A stretch of 64,000 nucleotides of DNA, taken from Siphonodentalium dalli (Eukaryota > Mollusca > Scaphopoda > Gadilida > Siphonodentaliidae). Of this stretch, positions 50,341 to 61,319 are shown piece after piece (position 1 is the first letter of the stretch; each line of letters begins with the position of its first letter). The notes beneath the pieces are model-generated. The model was not told the DNA's origin, made no database searches, and saw nothing but the letters and a program-made list of their open reading frames with translations. The DNA lies in NCBI GenBank assembly GCA_032622095.1, contig CP136062.1:11993710-12057709 (forward strand), read 5' to 3'. The position numbers and the translations under genes were made by a program.

Positions 50341-53300
50341 CATGCCTTATAGAAGACGATGTTAGCCTTATAGAAGACGATTTGTTGATTTAAGTATGGT
50401 TTATCGAGGTTTTGGATCATGTACGTAATCATTGTAATACTGCATGCCTTATAGAAGACGATGTTAGCCTTATAGAAGACGATTTGTTGATTTAAGTATG
50501 GTTTATCGAGGTTAAGGATCATGTAATAACAGATATAGAGGATCTATAGAAGACGATTTGTTGATTTAAGTATGGTTTATCGAGGTTTTGGATCATGTAA
50601 TAACAGATATAGAGGATCTATAGAAGACGATTTGTTGATTTAAGTATGGTTTATCGAGGTTTTGGATCATGTAATAACAGATATAGAGGATCTATAGAAG
50701 ACGATTTGTTGATTTAAGTATGGTTTATCGAGGTTTTGGATCATGTAATAACAGATATAGAGGATCTATAGAAGACGATTTGTTGATTTAAGTATGGTTT
50801 ATCGAGGTTTTGGATCATGTAATAACAGATATAGAGGATCTATAGAAGACGATTTGTTGATTTAAGTATGGTTTATCGAGGTTTTGGATCATGTAATAAC
50901 AGATATAGAGGATCTATAGAAGACGATTTGTTGATTTAAGTATGGTTTATCGAGGTTTTGGATCATGTAATAACAGATATAGAGGATCTATAGAAGACGA
51001 TTTGTTGATTTAAGTATGGTTTATCGAGGTTTTGGATCATGTAATAACAGATATAGAGGATCTATAGAAGACGATTTGTTGATTTAAGTATGGTTTATCG
51101 AGGTTTTGGATCATGTAATAACAGATATAGAGGATCTATAGAAGACGATTTGTTGATTTAAGTATGGTTTATCGAGGTTTTGGATCATGTAATAACAGAT
51201 ATAGAGGATCTATAGAAGACGATTTGTTGATTTAAGTATGGTTTATCGAGGTTTTGGATCATGTAATAACAGATATAGAGGATCTATAGAAGACGATTTG
51301 TTGATTTAAGTATGGTTTATCGAGGTTTTGGATCATGTAATAACAGATATAGAGGATCTATAGAAGACGATTTGTTGATTTAAGTATGGATTATCGAGGT
51401 TTTGGATCATGTAATAACAGATATAGAGGATCTATAGAAGACGATTTGTTGATTTAAGTATGGTTTATCGAGGTTTTGAATCATGTAATAACAGATATAG
51501 AGGATCTATAGAAGACGATTTGTTGATTTAAGTATGGTTTATCGAGGTTTTGGATCATGTAATAACAGATATAGAGGATCTATAGAAGACGATTTGTTGA
51601 TTTAAGTATGGTTTATCGAGGTTTTGGATCATGTAATAACAGATATAGAGGATCTATAGAAGACGATTTGTTGATTTAAGTATGGTTTATCGAGGTTTTG
51701 GATCATGTAATAACAGATATAGAGGATCTATAGAAGACGATTTGTTGATTTAAGTATGGTTTATCGAGGTTTTGGATCATGTAATAACAGATATAGAGGA
51801 TCTATAGAAGACGATTTGTTGATTTAAGTATGGTTTATCGAGGTTTTGGATCATGTAATAACAGATATAGAGGATCTATAGAAGACGATTTGTTGATTTA
51901 AGTATGGTTTATCGAGGTTTTGGATCATGTAATAACAGATATAGAGGATCTATAGAAGACGATTTGTTGATTTAAGTATGGTTTATCGAGGTTTTGGATC
52001 ATGTAATAACAGATATAGAGGATCTATAGAAGACGATTTGTTGATTTAAGTATGGTTTATCGAGGTTTTGGATCATGTAATAACAGATATAGAGGATCTA
52101 TAGAAGACGATTTGTTGATTTAAGTATGGTTTATCGAGGTTTTGGATCATGTAATAACAGATATAGAGGATCTATAGAAGACGATTTGTTGATTTAAGTA
52201 TGGTTTATCGAGGTTTTGGATCATGTAATAACAGATATAGAGGATCTATAGAAGACGATTTGTTGATTTAAGTATGGTTTATCGAGGTTTTGGATCATGT
52301 AATAACAGATATAGAGGATCTATAGAAGACGATTTGTTGATTTAAGTATGGTTTATCGAGGTTTTGGATCATGTAATAACAGATATAGAGGATCTATAGA
52401 AGACGATTTGTTGATTTAAGTATGGTTTATCGAGGTTTTGGATCATGTAATAACAGATATAGAGGATCTATAGAAGACGATTTGTTGATTTAAGTATGGT
52501 TTATCGAGGTTTTGGATCATGTAATAACAGATATAGAGGATCTATAGAAGACGATTTGTTGATTTAAGTATGGTTTATCGAGGTTTTGGATCATGTAATA
52601 ACAGATATAGAGGATCTATAGAAGACGATTTGTTGATTTAAGTATGGTTTATCGAGGTTTTGGATCATGTAATAACAGATATAGAGGATCTATAGAAGAC
52701 GATTTGTTGATTTAAGTATGGTTTATCGAGGTTTTGGATCATGTAATAACAGATATAGAGGATCTATAGAAGACGATTTGTTGATTTAAGTATGGTTTAT
52801 CGAGGTTTTGGATCATGTAATAACAGATATAGAGGATCTATAGAAGACGATTTGTTGATTTAAGTATGGTTTATCGAGGTTTTGGATCATGTAATAACAG
52901 ATATAGAGGATCTATAGAAGACGATTTGTTGATTTAAGTATGGTTTATCGAGGTTTTGGATCATGTAATAACAGATATAGAGGATCTATAGAAGACGATT
53001 TGTTGATTTAAGTATGGTTTATCGAGGTTTTGGATCATGTAATAACAGATATAGAGGATCTATAGAAGACGATTTGTTGATTTAAGTATGGTTTATCGAG
53101 GTTTTGGATCATGTAATAACAGATATAGAGGATCTATAGAAGACGATTTGTTGATTTAAGTATGGTTTATCGAGGTTTTGGATCATGTAATAACAGATAT
53201 AGAGGATCTATAGAAGACGATTTGTTGATTTAAGTATGGTTTATCGAGGTTTTGGATCATGTACGTAATCATTGTAATACTGCATGCCTTATAGAAGACG

Positions 53301-53904
53301 ATGTTAGCCTTATAGAAGACGATTTGTTGATTTAAGTATGGTTTATCGAGGTTTTGGATCATGTAATAACAGATATAGAGGATCTATAGAAGACGATTTG
53401 TTGATTTAAGTATGGTTTATCGAGGTTTTGGATCATGTAATAACAGATATAGAGGATCTATAGAAGACGATTTGTTGATTTAAGTATGGTTTATCGAGGT
53501 TTTGGATCATGTAATAACAGATATAGAGGATCTATAGAAGACGATTTGTTGATTTAAGTATGGTTTATCGAGGTTTTGGATCATGTAATAACAGATATAG
53601 AGGATCTATAGAAGACGATTTGTTGATTTAAGTATGGTTTATCGAGGTTTTGGATCATGTAATAACAGATATAGAGGATCTATAGAAGACGATTTGTTGA
53701 TTTAAGTATGGTTTATCGAGGTTTTGGATCATGTAATAACAGATATAGAGGATCTATAGAAGACGATTTGTTGATTTAAGTATGGTTTATCGAGGTTTTG
53801 GATCATGTAATAACAGATATAGAGGATCTATAGAAGACGATTTGTTGATTTAAGTATGGTTTATCGAGGTTTTGGATCATGTAATAACAGATATAGAGGA
53901 TCTA
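50341..53904 (+). repeat. 74-bp satellite array, ~47 monomers
   Basis: Monomer: ATAGAAGACGATTTGTTGAT, TTAAGTATGGTTTATCGAGG, TTTTGGATCATGTAATAACA, GATATAGAGGATCT. Almost no divergence over 3.5 kb. A longer 102-bp variant (GTACGTAATCATTGTAATAC, TGCATGCCTTATAGAAGACG, ATGTTAGCC) occurs at the very start (50341, 50443) and once near the end (53262-53330). On the gene's strand it lies upstream of exon 49817, so probably intronic. Confidence 0.98.
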
Positions 53905-54035
53905 CATCTCGTCCCCCCGTTTATAGCGGAATTTACAAAACTCATCCAGTAAATTAGTTCTGGACCTTTAACCTAATTTACTGGACTCGTTTATAAATTC
54001 CACTATAAACTGGGACTCGTTGTAGATCCGCTATA
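53902..54035. mobile_element. Inverted-repeat hairpin element
   Basis: TCTACATCTCGTCCCCCCGT, TTATAGCGGAATTTAC and TCCAGTAAATTAG on the left pair with CTAATTTACTGGACTCGT, AAATTCCACTATAAACTG and GGGACTCGTTGTAGA on the right: ~55-bp imperfect arms, short loop. Confidence 0.75.
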
Positions 54036-54039
54036 TCTG

Positions 54040-54425
54040 TGAGTCGACCATAGGTCGCCTCGCATATATAAGAGAATGAATGCATTGGCCCAACAATTAT
54101 TTTTTATCAATTTGTCTTATATTCTTTAAAACAAATTATTTATTTTTATCATTTTTTCTTACATTGTTTAACAATTTTATAATTTTTTCTTACATTCTTT
54201 ATCAATATTTATTATTTTTTCTTACATTCTTTACCAATTTTTTATAATTGTTTTCATATTTTCTTACATTTTTTAACAATTATAAAAAATAATATAAAAT
54301 TTGTTAGGCCAATGCATTCTCTTATATAATCGAGGCGACCTATGGTAGACTTGTGTATATAAGAGAATGCATTGGTACAGGATTTTCGCAAACAATCAGG
54401 ATTCAGGAACTCCCATCATAAAAGG
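54040..54425. mobile_element. TTAA-family element, two hairpins, GGAACTCCCATCAT end
   Basis: Right half of a hairpin at the start (GAGTCGACCATAGGTCGCCT), AT-rich TTTTTTCTTACATTCTTT units, a second hairpin 54305-54375, then CAGGATTTTCGCAAACAATC and AACTCCCATCATAAAAGG. Same plan as 42490. Confidence 0.8.
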
Positions 54426-54487
54426 CATAATAGTAAATATGTATAATATTCCTACTGGTATATGTTCAGACTTGCTCTCAATGTAGA

Positions 54488-54629
54488 TACAGTAATGCCC
54501 TAAATAATCGACTCCTCTCACTGAGAGCTTTCCGATGAATGGCAACAAGCCATATTTCTAACTAAATCCTGAAAAGTTACTCATAATTCTGCCGTGGTTA
54601 AGGAGTCGATTATTTAGGGCATTACTGTA
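54488..54629. mobile_element. TA-Pal MITE, left arm shortened
   Basis: TACAGTAATGCCCTAAATAA, GACTCCTCTCACTGAGAGC, complete right arm to GGGCATTACTGTA. Confidence 0.9.
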
Positions 54630-54680
54630 CCGTTACCATCACTCAGCACGTAAAAGGTTATTATACAATTGTTTTCACAG

Positions 54681-55021
54681 TTAACCCTTTACCCAACAAA
54701 ACGGCCAAAACCGGCCAAATAAAGCTTCAACAGCCTAAAATATCTTCAGTCTGTCTCAATAGAACCATACAAATATGGATATCATTGGAACCGGCTCCTT
54801 GACCACATTGTGATAGTTACAGTTATGCCCTGTGCCAATGCATTCTCTTATATATGCGAGTCTCTTATATATGCGAGTCGACCATGCATTCTTTAACAAT
54901 TTTATAATTTTTAATGTGTTAAGCCAATGCATTCTCTTATATATGCGAGGCGACCTATGGTCGACTCGCATATATAAGAGAATGCATTGGCACAGGGCCC
55001 TTCTGTTGGGTAAAGGGTTAA
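54681..55021. mobile_element. TTAA-hairpin element, TTACCCAACA end type, complete
   Basis: TTAACCCTTTACCCAACAAA left, TTCTGTTGGGTAAAGGGTTA plus A right. Contains CTTCAACAGCCTAAAATATC and GGATATCATTGGAACCGGCT (also at 18590-18700, inverted), a truncated hairpin and a complete hairpin (54925-55000). Confidence 0.92.
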
Positions 55022-55036
55022 TCCCCCTTTGTCTGT

Positions 55037-55075
55037 TTGGATCATGTACGTAATCATTGTAATACTGCATATTAC
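55037..55075 (+). repeat. Isolated piece of the satellite long monomer
   Basis: TTTGGATCATGTACGTAATC then ATTGTAATACTGCAT, identical to the 102-bp variant and 1.1 kb past the array end. Confidence 0.85.
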
Positions 55076-55079
55076 TGGT

Positions 55080-55326
55080 GACACGCAAACCACATATTTA
55101 TGATGTCCGTATGTTATAACCTGTGAGTATAAAACAATAGGTTAATTAGCTGAAAGTGAATGACTACGGATTAATTTGTTGTTCTTTGTTGCCAACAAGG
55201 AGATAATAACATGCCATATGTTTGATGACAGCCGCTACGGTACTTGTAGGTGTTTGATGATGACTATGTACAAGTAGCAATATTAAACATAGTTTGGGGT
55301 GTTGCTTTGATATTAATTTTAAATAC
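55080..55326. other. Unassigned stretch
   Basis: No repeat or exon recognised. Confidence 0.5.
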
Positions 55327-55503
55327 TAACTTGCTTTACTAGATCATTCTATCTGTGTATGCGATTAGTTTTTACATTATATAACTAACTTGCTTTACTA
55401 GATCATTCTATCTGTGTATGTGATTAGTTTTTACATTATATAACTAACTTGCTTTACTAGATCATTCTATCTGTGTATGTGATCAGTTTTTACATTATAT
55501 AAC
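55327..55503 (+). repeat. 59-bp tandem repeat, ~2.8 units
   Basis: AACTTGCTTTACTAGATCAT, TCTATCTGTGTATG, ATTAGTTTTTACATTATATA. Confidence 0.95.
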
Positions 55504-55599
55504 AAAGATGAAAAAAGATGAATTTCCCCCAAAATAGCCTCAATTATATTTGGCAAGAGAAAATTTTGGTCCAGCACCAAAACTGCAGACAACACTCCG

Positions 55600-56082
55600 T
55601 AGTGCATCTAACCCACAGAAATCCCCACATGCTGTAGTCCATGCTTCCATCTGTGTGAGGCTCCCTGTGGGTTAAACATGAAACCCTCGTATTCCCATAG
55701 AGAGCCCCATATAGACTGGAGCAGACCACACTCGGTAATGCATGCTTCCATCTGTGTGAGGCTCCCTGTGGGTTAAACATGAAACCCTCATATTCCCATA
55801 GAGAGCCCCATATAGACTGGAGCAGACCACACTCTGTAGTGCATGCTTCCATCTGTGTGAGGCTCCCTGTGGGTTAAACATGAAACCCTCGTATTCCCAT
55901 AGAGAGCCCCATATAGACTGGAGCAGACCACACTCTGTAGTGCATGCTTCCATCTGTGTGAGGCTCCCTGTGGGTTAAACATGAAACCCTCGTATTCCCA
56001 TAGAGAGCCCCATATAGACTGGAGCAGACCACACTCTGTAGTGCATGCTTCCATCTGTGTGAGGCTCCCCATGGGTTAAACA
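55600..56082 (-). repeat. CAG-E array, 101-bp units x 4 plus one divergent unit
   Basis: Reverse orientation: CATGAAACCCTCGTATTCCC, ATAGAGAGCCCCATATAGAC, GGAGCAGACCACACTC, GTAGTGCATGCTTCCATCTG, GTGAGGCTCCCTGTGGGTTA. The linker differs from that of the 152-bp array at 14755. Confidence 0.92.
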
Positions 56083-56646
56083 TTACAGACACACTATCAA
56101 TTAAGATTATGATGGAATCAGATCCATACAAACAACAGTCCTTAATTAGTGGAATCTTAAGTGACTCACTGAGACTGAGTGTCCATTCAGAGGTTACAGA
56201 GGTATTGATCTGGAAGGGTTTTATCATCAATCTTATATCAATAGAGGCGTCCCAGGAGAATTCTGTAATGTCTCAATACCACTGTGTGATCACTCAGATG
56301 GCAATATCATACGACTTTGACTTCCGGGTCGGCGCCCAATGTTTTGAATTTTTCAAACAAAACATAACTATAATATTCCCGTTATTTAGTAAAATCTTAC
56401 CTTTACTAAATAACGGGCACACCAAAAGAATGACACCACAAAGAGACGCGTTTCAAAAACACTGTAGGAAAAAACACTTGTAGGGTGGGTGGGCTTGGGG
56501 GAGGGCGGCACTTTAAATCAAACTTCAGCCCAAAATTTACTTGACGGGGAAGTCGTGTGAGATTGCCACTCAGACCCATGATAAATTCCCATAATACATT
56601 TCTTTTACCTTTCTGTACACCACTGTGCTATAATAATATTTCTGTT
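56083..56646. other. Non-coding stretch with a strong hairpin
   Basis: At 56378-56418, CCCGTTATTTAGTAAA and TTTACTAAATAACGGG pair perfectly around a loop of ~8 bases. A 124-codon plus-strand frame (56109-56483) has no recognisable domain or splice context; I do not call it. Confidence 0.55.
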
Positions 56647-57110
56647 CAAGTCTGAGTTTTGTGTGCCTGTCATTTGCAGAATGAGGTTCCCAGAGGGTGA
56701 ATTTGGTGGGTGATGCTAGCCCACTATGCGGGACAGTGTCACAAAATTCACCCTCTGGGGACCTCATTCTGCTTAGGCCTTATCTTCTCTGGAAAGTTTC
56801 TTTATTACCAAATTACTATAGAAACTTCTTCACATAGATTCTATTTCTTTTTTAGTTCAGTTTTTGTTTATCCCCAAATTAGCAGACGACAAATTGCATA
56901 ATCGAGGTTCCCAATGGGTGTACATCACAATATTCACCATTTGTGAAATTCAATCTGAGTCTATGTCTCCCATAGCAGATGAGGCCATGCATAATGAGGT
57001 CCCCAGAGGGTGAATTTGTGATGCTAGCCCACTATGCAGGATAGCATCACTAAATTCACCCTCTGGGGACCTCATTCTGCAAATGACAGGCACACTAAAC
57101 TCAGACTTGA
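56647..57110. mobile_element. GAGG-Pal, complete copy
   Basis: CAAGTCTGAGTTTTGTGTGC left, GCACACTAAACTCAGACTTG right; two palindromes and full spacer. Same length and order as 37955. Confidence 0.92.
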
Positions 57111-57167
57111 ATAGTTCTGGTTCTCAATTTCCTTCATTAATATTTTGATCACATTAATTTGATGTCC

Positions 57168-57555
57168 TTAAAGGTACTCAATCCGATTTGATGGTCCCCA
57201 TATCATTAGATTACAACAACAACATTTTCTGAAATGCCACTTCAGTTATCAGAATTGATTAATTGCTAAGCAAAATTTGACCGGTTAGTCAAATATCTAA
57301 CACTAAAGCCATCTGATTTTAGAGTTACCCATCTTCATCCGCAATTTTGTCTGAGACCGTCGGCTTGAGGAATATTTACCAGGCCGCCAAAAATTACATA
57401 TCTCGAGAAATAACAAATTTCAAAAATCAATATCTGATCACCCTGAGCTTTGATGGGTGGGTTCCTTGACTTAAATCAAGTATTTGTTACCCCCAAAGCA
57501 GCTGCCCAAAGCCAAAGAAATAGTATTTGAAAGCATTAATTCGGATTTATGCATT
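57168..57555. mobile_element. I element, right end diverged
   Basis: TTAAAGGTACTCAATCCGAT, CAACAACAACATTTTCTG, CAGTTATCAGAATTGATTAA, GAGCTTTGATGGGTGGGTTC, CATTAATTCGGAT. Its last TTAA is also the first border of the next element. Confidence 0.8.
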
Positions 57556-57775
57556 TTAACCCCTTCATGATGGGAGCTTCCTGAATTTTTGTGAAAACCC
57601 TGTGTCAATGCATTCTCTTATATATGCGAGTCGACCATTGGTCCTGCAAATTTTATACTATTTTTTATAATTGTTAAAGAATGTAAGAAAACATGAAAAA
57701 CATTATAAAAAATTGTTGAAGAATGGAAGAAATAATGATAAAAAATAATCAAAATTGTAAGAAATGTAAGAAACA
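57556..57775. mobile_element. TTAA-hairpin element cut by a G element
   Basis: TTAACCCCTTCATGATGGGA, GCTTCCTGAATTTTTGTGAA, CCCTGTGTCAATGCATTCTC, then AT-rich AAGAATGTAAGAAA units that stop at the G-element start AACAAGAGGCC. Confidence 0.8.
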
Positions 57776-58440
57776 AGAGGCCGATCATGATCGGCAGATG
57801 TTAACCATCCCTGGCGATAGTAAATTACTATGATCGGAATCATAAATGAGAGTTTTGACATTGAATATAGAGTATACTGTTATGTACTATTATAGACAAA
57901 TGTACATAACACAAATTATTGGAATTTATGGGTCACTCGCATGTATAAAAGAGAATGCACTGATACAGGATCTGTAATGCTGCACCACCACAGCCTTGGG
58001 TTAAATGTGAAAAGGGTGACCTGGACATGGAATACTTGGGTTAAGAGAGTCAAATTTTAAGTTTACAAGGATAGTGTATCAAATTCTACCAACACCCATC
58101 AAGATAAAGACACCTCACTGCTGACCCATTAATATCAATTATATAGCAGAGCTGTCAACAAATCACAGACATTGTTTATATTGATGCTGGCATCTCTGTT
58201 AAACCAATAACATTTATAATGACCTCAGGCCATCTGTCTCAGTGATATACATGTACATAGCTTTCTTTATTTGCACATTGGCATAAGAGATATCAGAAAA
58301 TAAAATCGCCTTATCAATAGCTAAGTAGTCCAAAGGCATGGGATGGAATTGGTGAATTGGGTTTAAAGTCGCTCCAAACAAATTTACCAGTACATAACAC
58401 AAGATTATGGACCGATTTAAACCAAATTTGGTGTGGTGAC
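57776..58440 (+). mobile_element. G element, 5' head without its repeat units
   Basis: AACAAGAGGCCGATCATGAT, CGGCAGATG, TGGCGATAGTAAATTACT, ATGATCGGAATCATAAATGA, GAATGCACTGATACAGGATC, ATCAAGATAAAGACACCTCA. Parallel to 61868-62275. No GGGCCATAACTC units follow. Confidence 0.8.
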
Positions 58441-58474
58441 TCGGGGAACCCTTGGCAGAGTTATAATGGTGTTA

Positions 58475-58561
58475 GTTGTTGCCATATTTCCGACTAAATC
58501 CTGAAAAGTTACCCACAATTTTGCTGTGGTTAAGAAGTCGATTACTTAGAGCATTACTGTA
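58475..58561 (+). mobile_element. TA-Pal, right arm only
   Basis: TTGTTGCCATATTTCCGACT to TTAGAGCATTACTGTA. Confidence 0.85.
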
Positions 58562-58590
58562 CATGTACACCAGTCATAATTCACCCCACG

Positions 58591-58850
58591 CCTGAGTTTA
58601 GTGCGCCTGTAATTTGCAGAATGAGGTCCCCAGAGAGAACCTCAGTCTGCATGGCCTCATTCACCCTCTGTGAACCTCATTCTGCATGGCCTCATCTGCT
58701 ATGGGAGACATAGACTAAGATTGAAGTTGTGATGTACATTCATTGGAACCTCAATTATGCAATTGTGCCCTCTGCCAATTTGGGGATATAAAGAAACTAA
58801 ACTGCTCCAGTCTATGTGGGGCTCTCTATGGGTTATACACACGATATGTT
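58591..58850. mobile_element. GAGG-Pal remnant joined to a CAG-E half
   Basis: GCCTGAGTTTAGTGCGCCTG, truncated palindrome, spacer AGACATAGACTAAGATTGAA ... AAAGAAACTAAACTG, then CTCCAGTCTATGTGGGGCTC, TCTATGGGTT. Confidence 0.78.
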
Positions 58851-58969
58851 TTAAGTAAGTTAAGTTTCTTGTGGGCTGAATAACTTAGTTTTGCCGATAT
58901 ACCACAGGATGCTTTAAAACCACTCTATACTAAATATAACAGAGATAAACAAGGGTCGCGCATCAAAGA

Positions 58970-60906
58970 TGGCTCGGTCGGGTTTTTTTGCCTACAAGAG
59001 AGCATATGTCTACCCGAGAATCATTAATGAAAGTGTCAATGACACTGTAGCTCAACTTAGGTAGGGGAATAATTTAATGGTCGACAGTAAATGGAGGAAT
59101 AGGAAAAGTGCTAATTGAAATGTCTAAGTAAGAATAGATGTTCATGTCAATATCAACATTCATAACAGGTTTCATAATGATCGGATCAGGGATGTGGTGA
59201 TTATGGTGTGACAAAGGATTTATTGATGCAAAGAGTAAATTCTAAAATGGCCACCGGCAGCCATGTTTTTTTCCGAATTACCCCAAAATGACTTGTTCCC
59301 ATCTACAGCCTTTACAAATCTCATAATGATCTGATCAAAGGTATGACCTGTAGCCTGTGCCAATGGATTTAGACATGCAAAGAGTAAAATCCAAGATGGC
59401 TGCTGGCGGCCATGTTTTTCGGCTGAACGACCCCAAAATGACTCGTTTCCCATCTACATGTCATTTTTAACATACATGACAAATTTCTTGAAGTTCCGAC
59501 CAAAGCTACGACCTGTAGCCTGCACCAAAGGATTTATTCATGCAAAGAGTAAAATCCAATATGGCTGCTGGCGGACATGTTTTTTAGCCAAACGACCCCA
59601 AAATGACTCGTTCCCATCTACATGTTAATATTAACATCCATGATAAATATCATGATGATCAGACAAACAGTACGACCTGTAGCCCGTGCCAATGGATTGA
59701 ATTTTGAAATCCAAGATGGCTGCCAGCGGCCATGTTTTTTGGCCGTATGACCCCAAAATGACTCGTTCCCATCTACATGTCAATGTCAACATTCATGCAA
59801 AATTTCATAAAGGTCAGACCAAAGGTACGACCTGTAACCCGCGCCAAAGGATTCAGTCATGCAAAGAGTAAAATCCAAGATGGCTGCTGGCGGCCATGTT
59901 TTTTGGCTGAACGACCCCAAAATGACTCGTTCCCATCTACATGTCATTGTTAACATCCATGACAAATTTCATGAAGTTCTAACCAAAGCTACAACCTGTA
60001 GCCCGCGCCAAAGAATTTAGTCATGCAAAGAGTAAAATCCAAGATGGCTGCTGGCGGCCATGTTTTTTGGCTGAACGACCCCAAAATCACTCGTTCCCAT
60101 CTACATGTCAATATTAACATCCATGACAAATTTCATGATGATCAGACGAACAGTACGACCTGTAGCCCGCGCCAATGGATTGAATTTTGAAATCCAAAAT
60201 GGCCACCAGCGGCCATGTTTTTTGGCCAAATGACCCCAAAATGACTCGTTCCCATCTACATGTCAATGTCAACATTCATGACAAATTTCATAAAGATCAG
60301 ACCAAAGGTACGACCTGTAGCCCGCGCCAAAGGATTTAGTCATGCAAAGAGTAAAATCCAAGATGGCTGCTGGCGGCCATGTTTTTGGCCGAACAACCCC
60401 AATATCACTCGTTCCCATCTACATGTCATTGTTAACATCCATGACAAATTTCATGAAGTTCCGATCAAAACTACGACCTGTAGCCTGCGCCAAATGATTT
60501 AGTCATGCAAAGAGTAAAATCCAAGATGGCTGCTGACTGCCATGATTTTTGGCCGAACGACCCCAAAATGACTCGTTCCCATCTATATGTCAATATTAAC
60601 ATCCATGACAAATTTCATGATGATCAAACGAACAGTACGACCTGTAGCCCGCGCCAAAGGATTGAATTTTGAAATCCAAGATGGCCACCAGCGGCCATGT
60701 TTTTTGGCCGAATGACCCCAAAACGACTTGTTCCCATCTACATGTCAATGTCAACATTCATGTAAAATTTCATAAAGATCAGACCAAAGGTACGACCTGT
60801 AGCCCGCGCCAAAGGAAATTGTTGACGGACACACGCACACACACACGGACGACGGACGCCAAGCCATGGCAATAGCTCAAACTTACAAAAGTAAGTTGAG
60901 CTAAAA
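58970..60906 (+). mobile_element. F element, complete long copy with a-a-b higher-order units
   Basis: Start AACAAGGGTCGCGCATCAAA; header GAAAGTGTCAATGACACTGT, AGCTCAACTTAGGTAGGGG (59030). About ten ~160-bp units; from 59395 on the subtypes run a, a, b, a, a, b, a, a, b, a ~480-bp higher-order period. Tail GGAAATTGTTGACGGACACA, GCCAAGCCATGGCAATAGCT, AAGTAAGTTGAGCTAAAAA. Both subterminal TAGCTCAACTTA repeats are present. Confidence 0.9.
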
Positions 60907-60914
60907 AGAACCAG

Positions 60915-61012
60915 AACTAAGGGCCATAACTCAGGTAAAAACAAGAAGGCTGCCATGTTTTCATCGAAAATCGTTCAATTTGATAGCTCCCATCTAGAGC
61001 CTATCCTAAACA
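60915..61012 (+). repeat. G/F-related fragment
   Basis: AAGGGCCATAACTCAGGTAA, GAAGGCTGCCATGTTTTCAT, GATAGCTCCCATCTAGAG. Confidence 0.6.
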
Positions 61013-61163
61013 AGAGAATGCATTGGCCTAACAATTTTTTACAATTTTAATAATTTTTTCTTGTATTATTTAATAATTTCACCCATACAGAGCCCCAGAC
61101 AAACATGAGCAGACGACACTCTTCTATATGCTTCTATATATGTGTGGGGCTCCCTGTAGGGTA
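61013..61163. repeat. TTAA-family tail and CAG-E module
   Basis: AGAGAATGCATTGGCCTAAC then AT-rich; ACCCATACAGAGCCCCAGAC to GTGGGGCTCCCTGTAGGGT. Confidence 0.75.
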
Positions 61164-61215
61164 ATGGATGTTTTTTATTTTATGTCCTAAAAATTGTAAG
61201 ATATATTTATTTTTT

Positions 61216-61314
61216 TAAAATGATAAAAAATTGTTAGGCCAATGCATTCTCTTATATATGCGAGGCGACCTATGGTCGACTCGCATATATAAGAGAATGC
61301 ATTGGCACAGGGTA
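61216..61314. mobile_element. TTAA-family hairpin, ends missing
   Basis: TTGTTAGGCCAATGCATTCT ... AAGAGAATGCATTGGCACAG plus GGT; a perfect ~75-bp hairpin with loop GACCTATGGTC. Confidence 0.85.
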
Positions 61315-61319
61315 AAAAA

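Noticed and set aside
55544-56230. Overlapping minus-strand ORFs with repeated FNPQGASHRWKHALQS
   Set aside because: Translation of the CAG-E array; the same peptide appears at other CAG-E loci on either strand.
56109-56483. 124-codon plus-strand ORF
   Set aside because: No recognisable domain, contains a hairpin that reads through the frame, and lies between repeat arrays.
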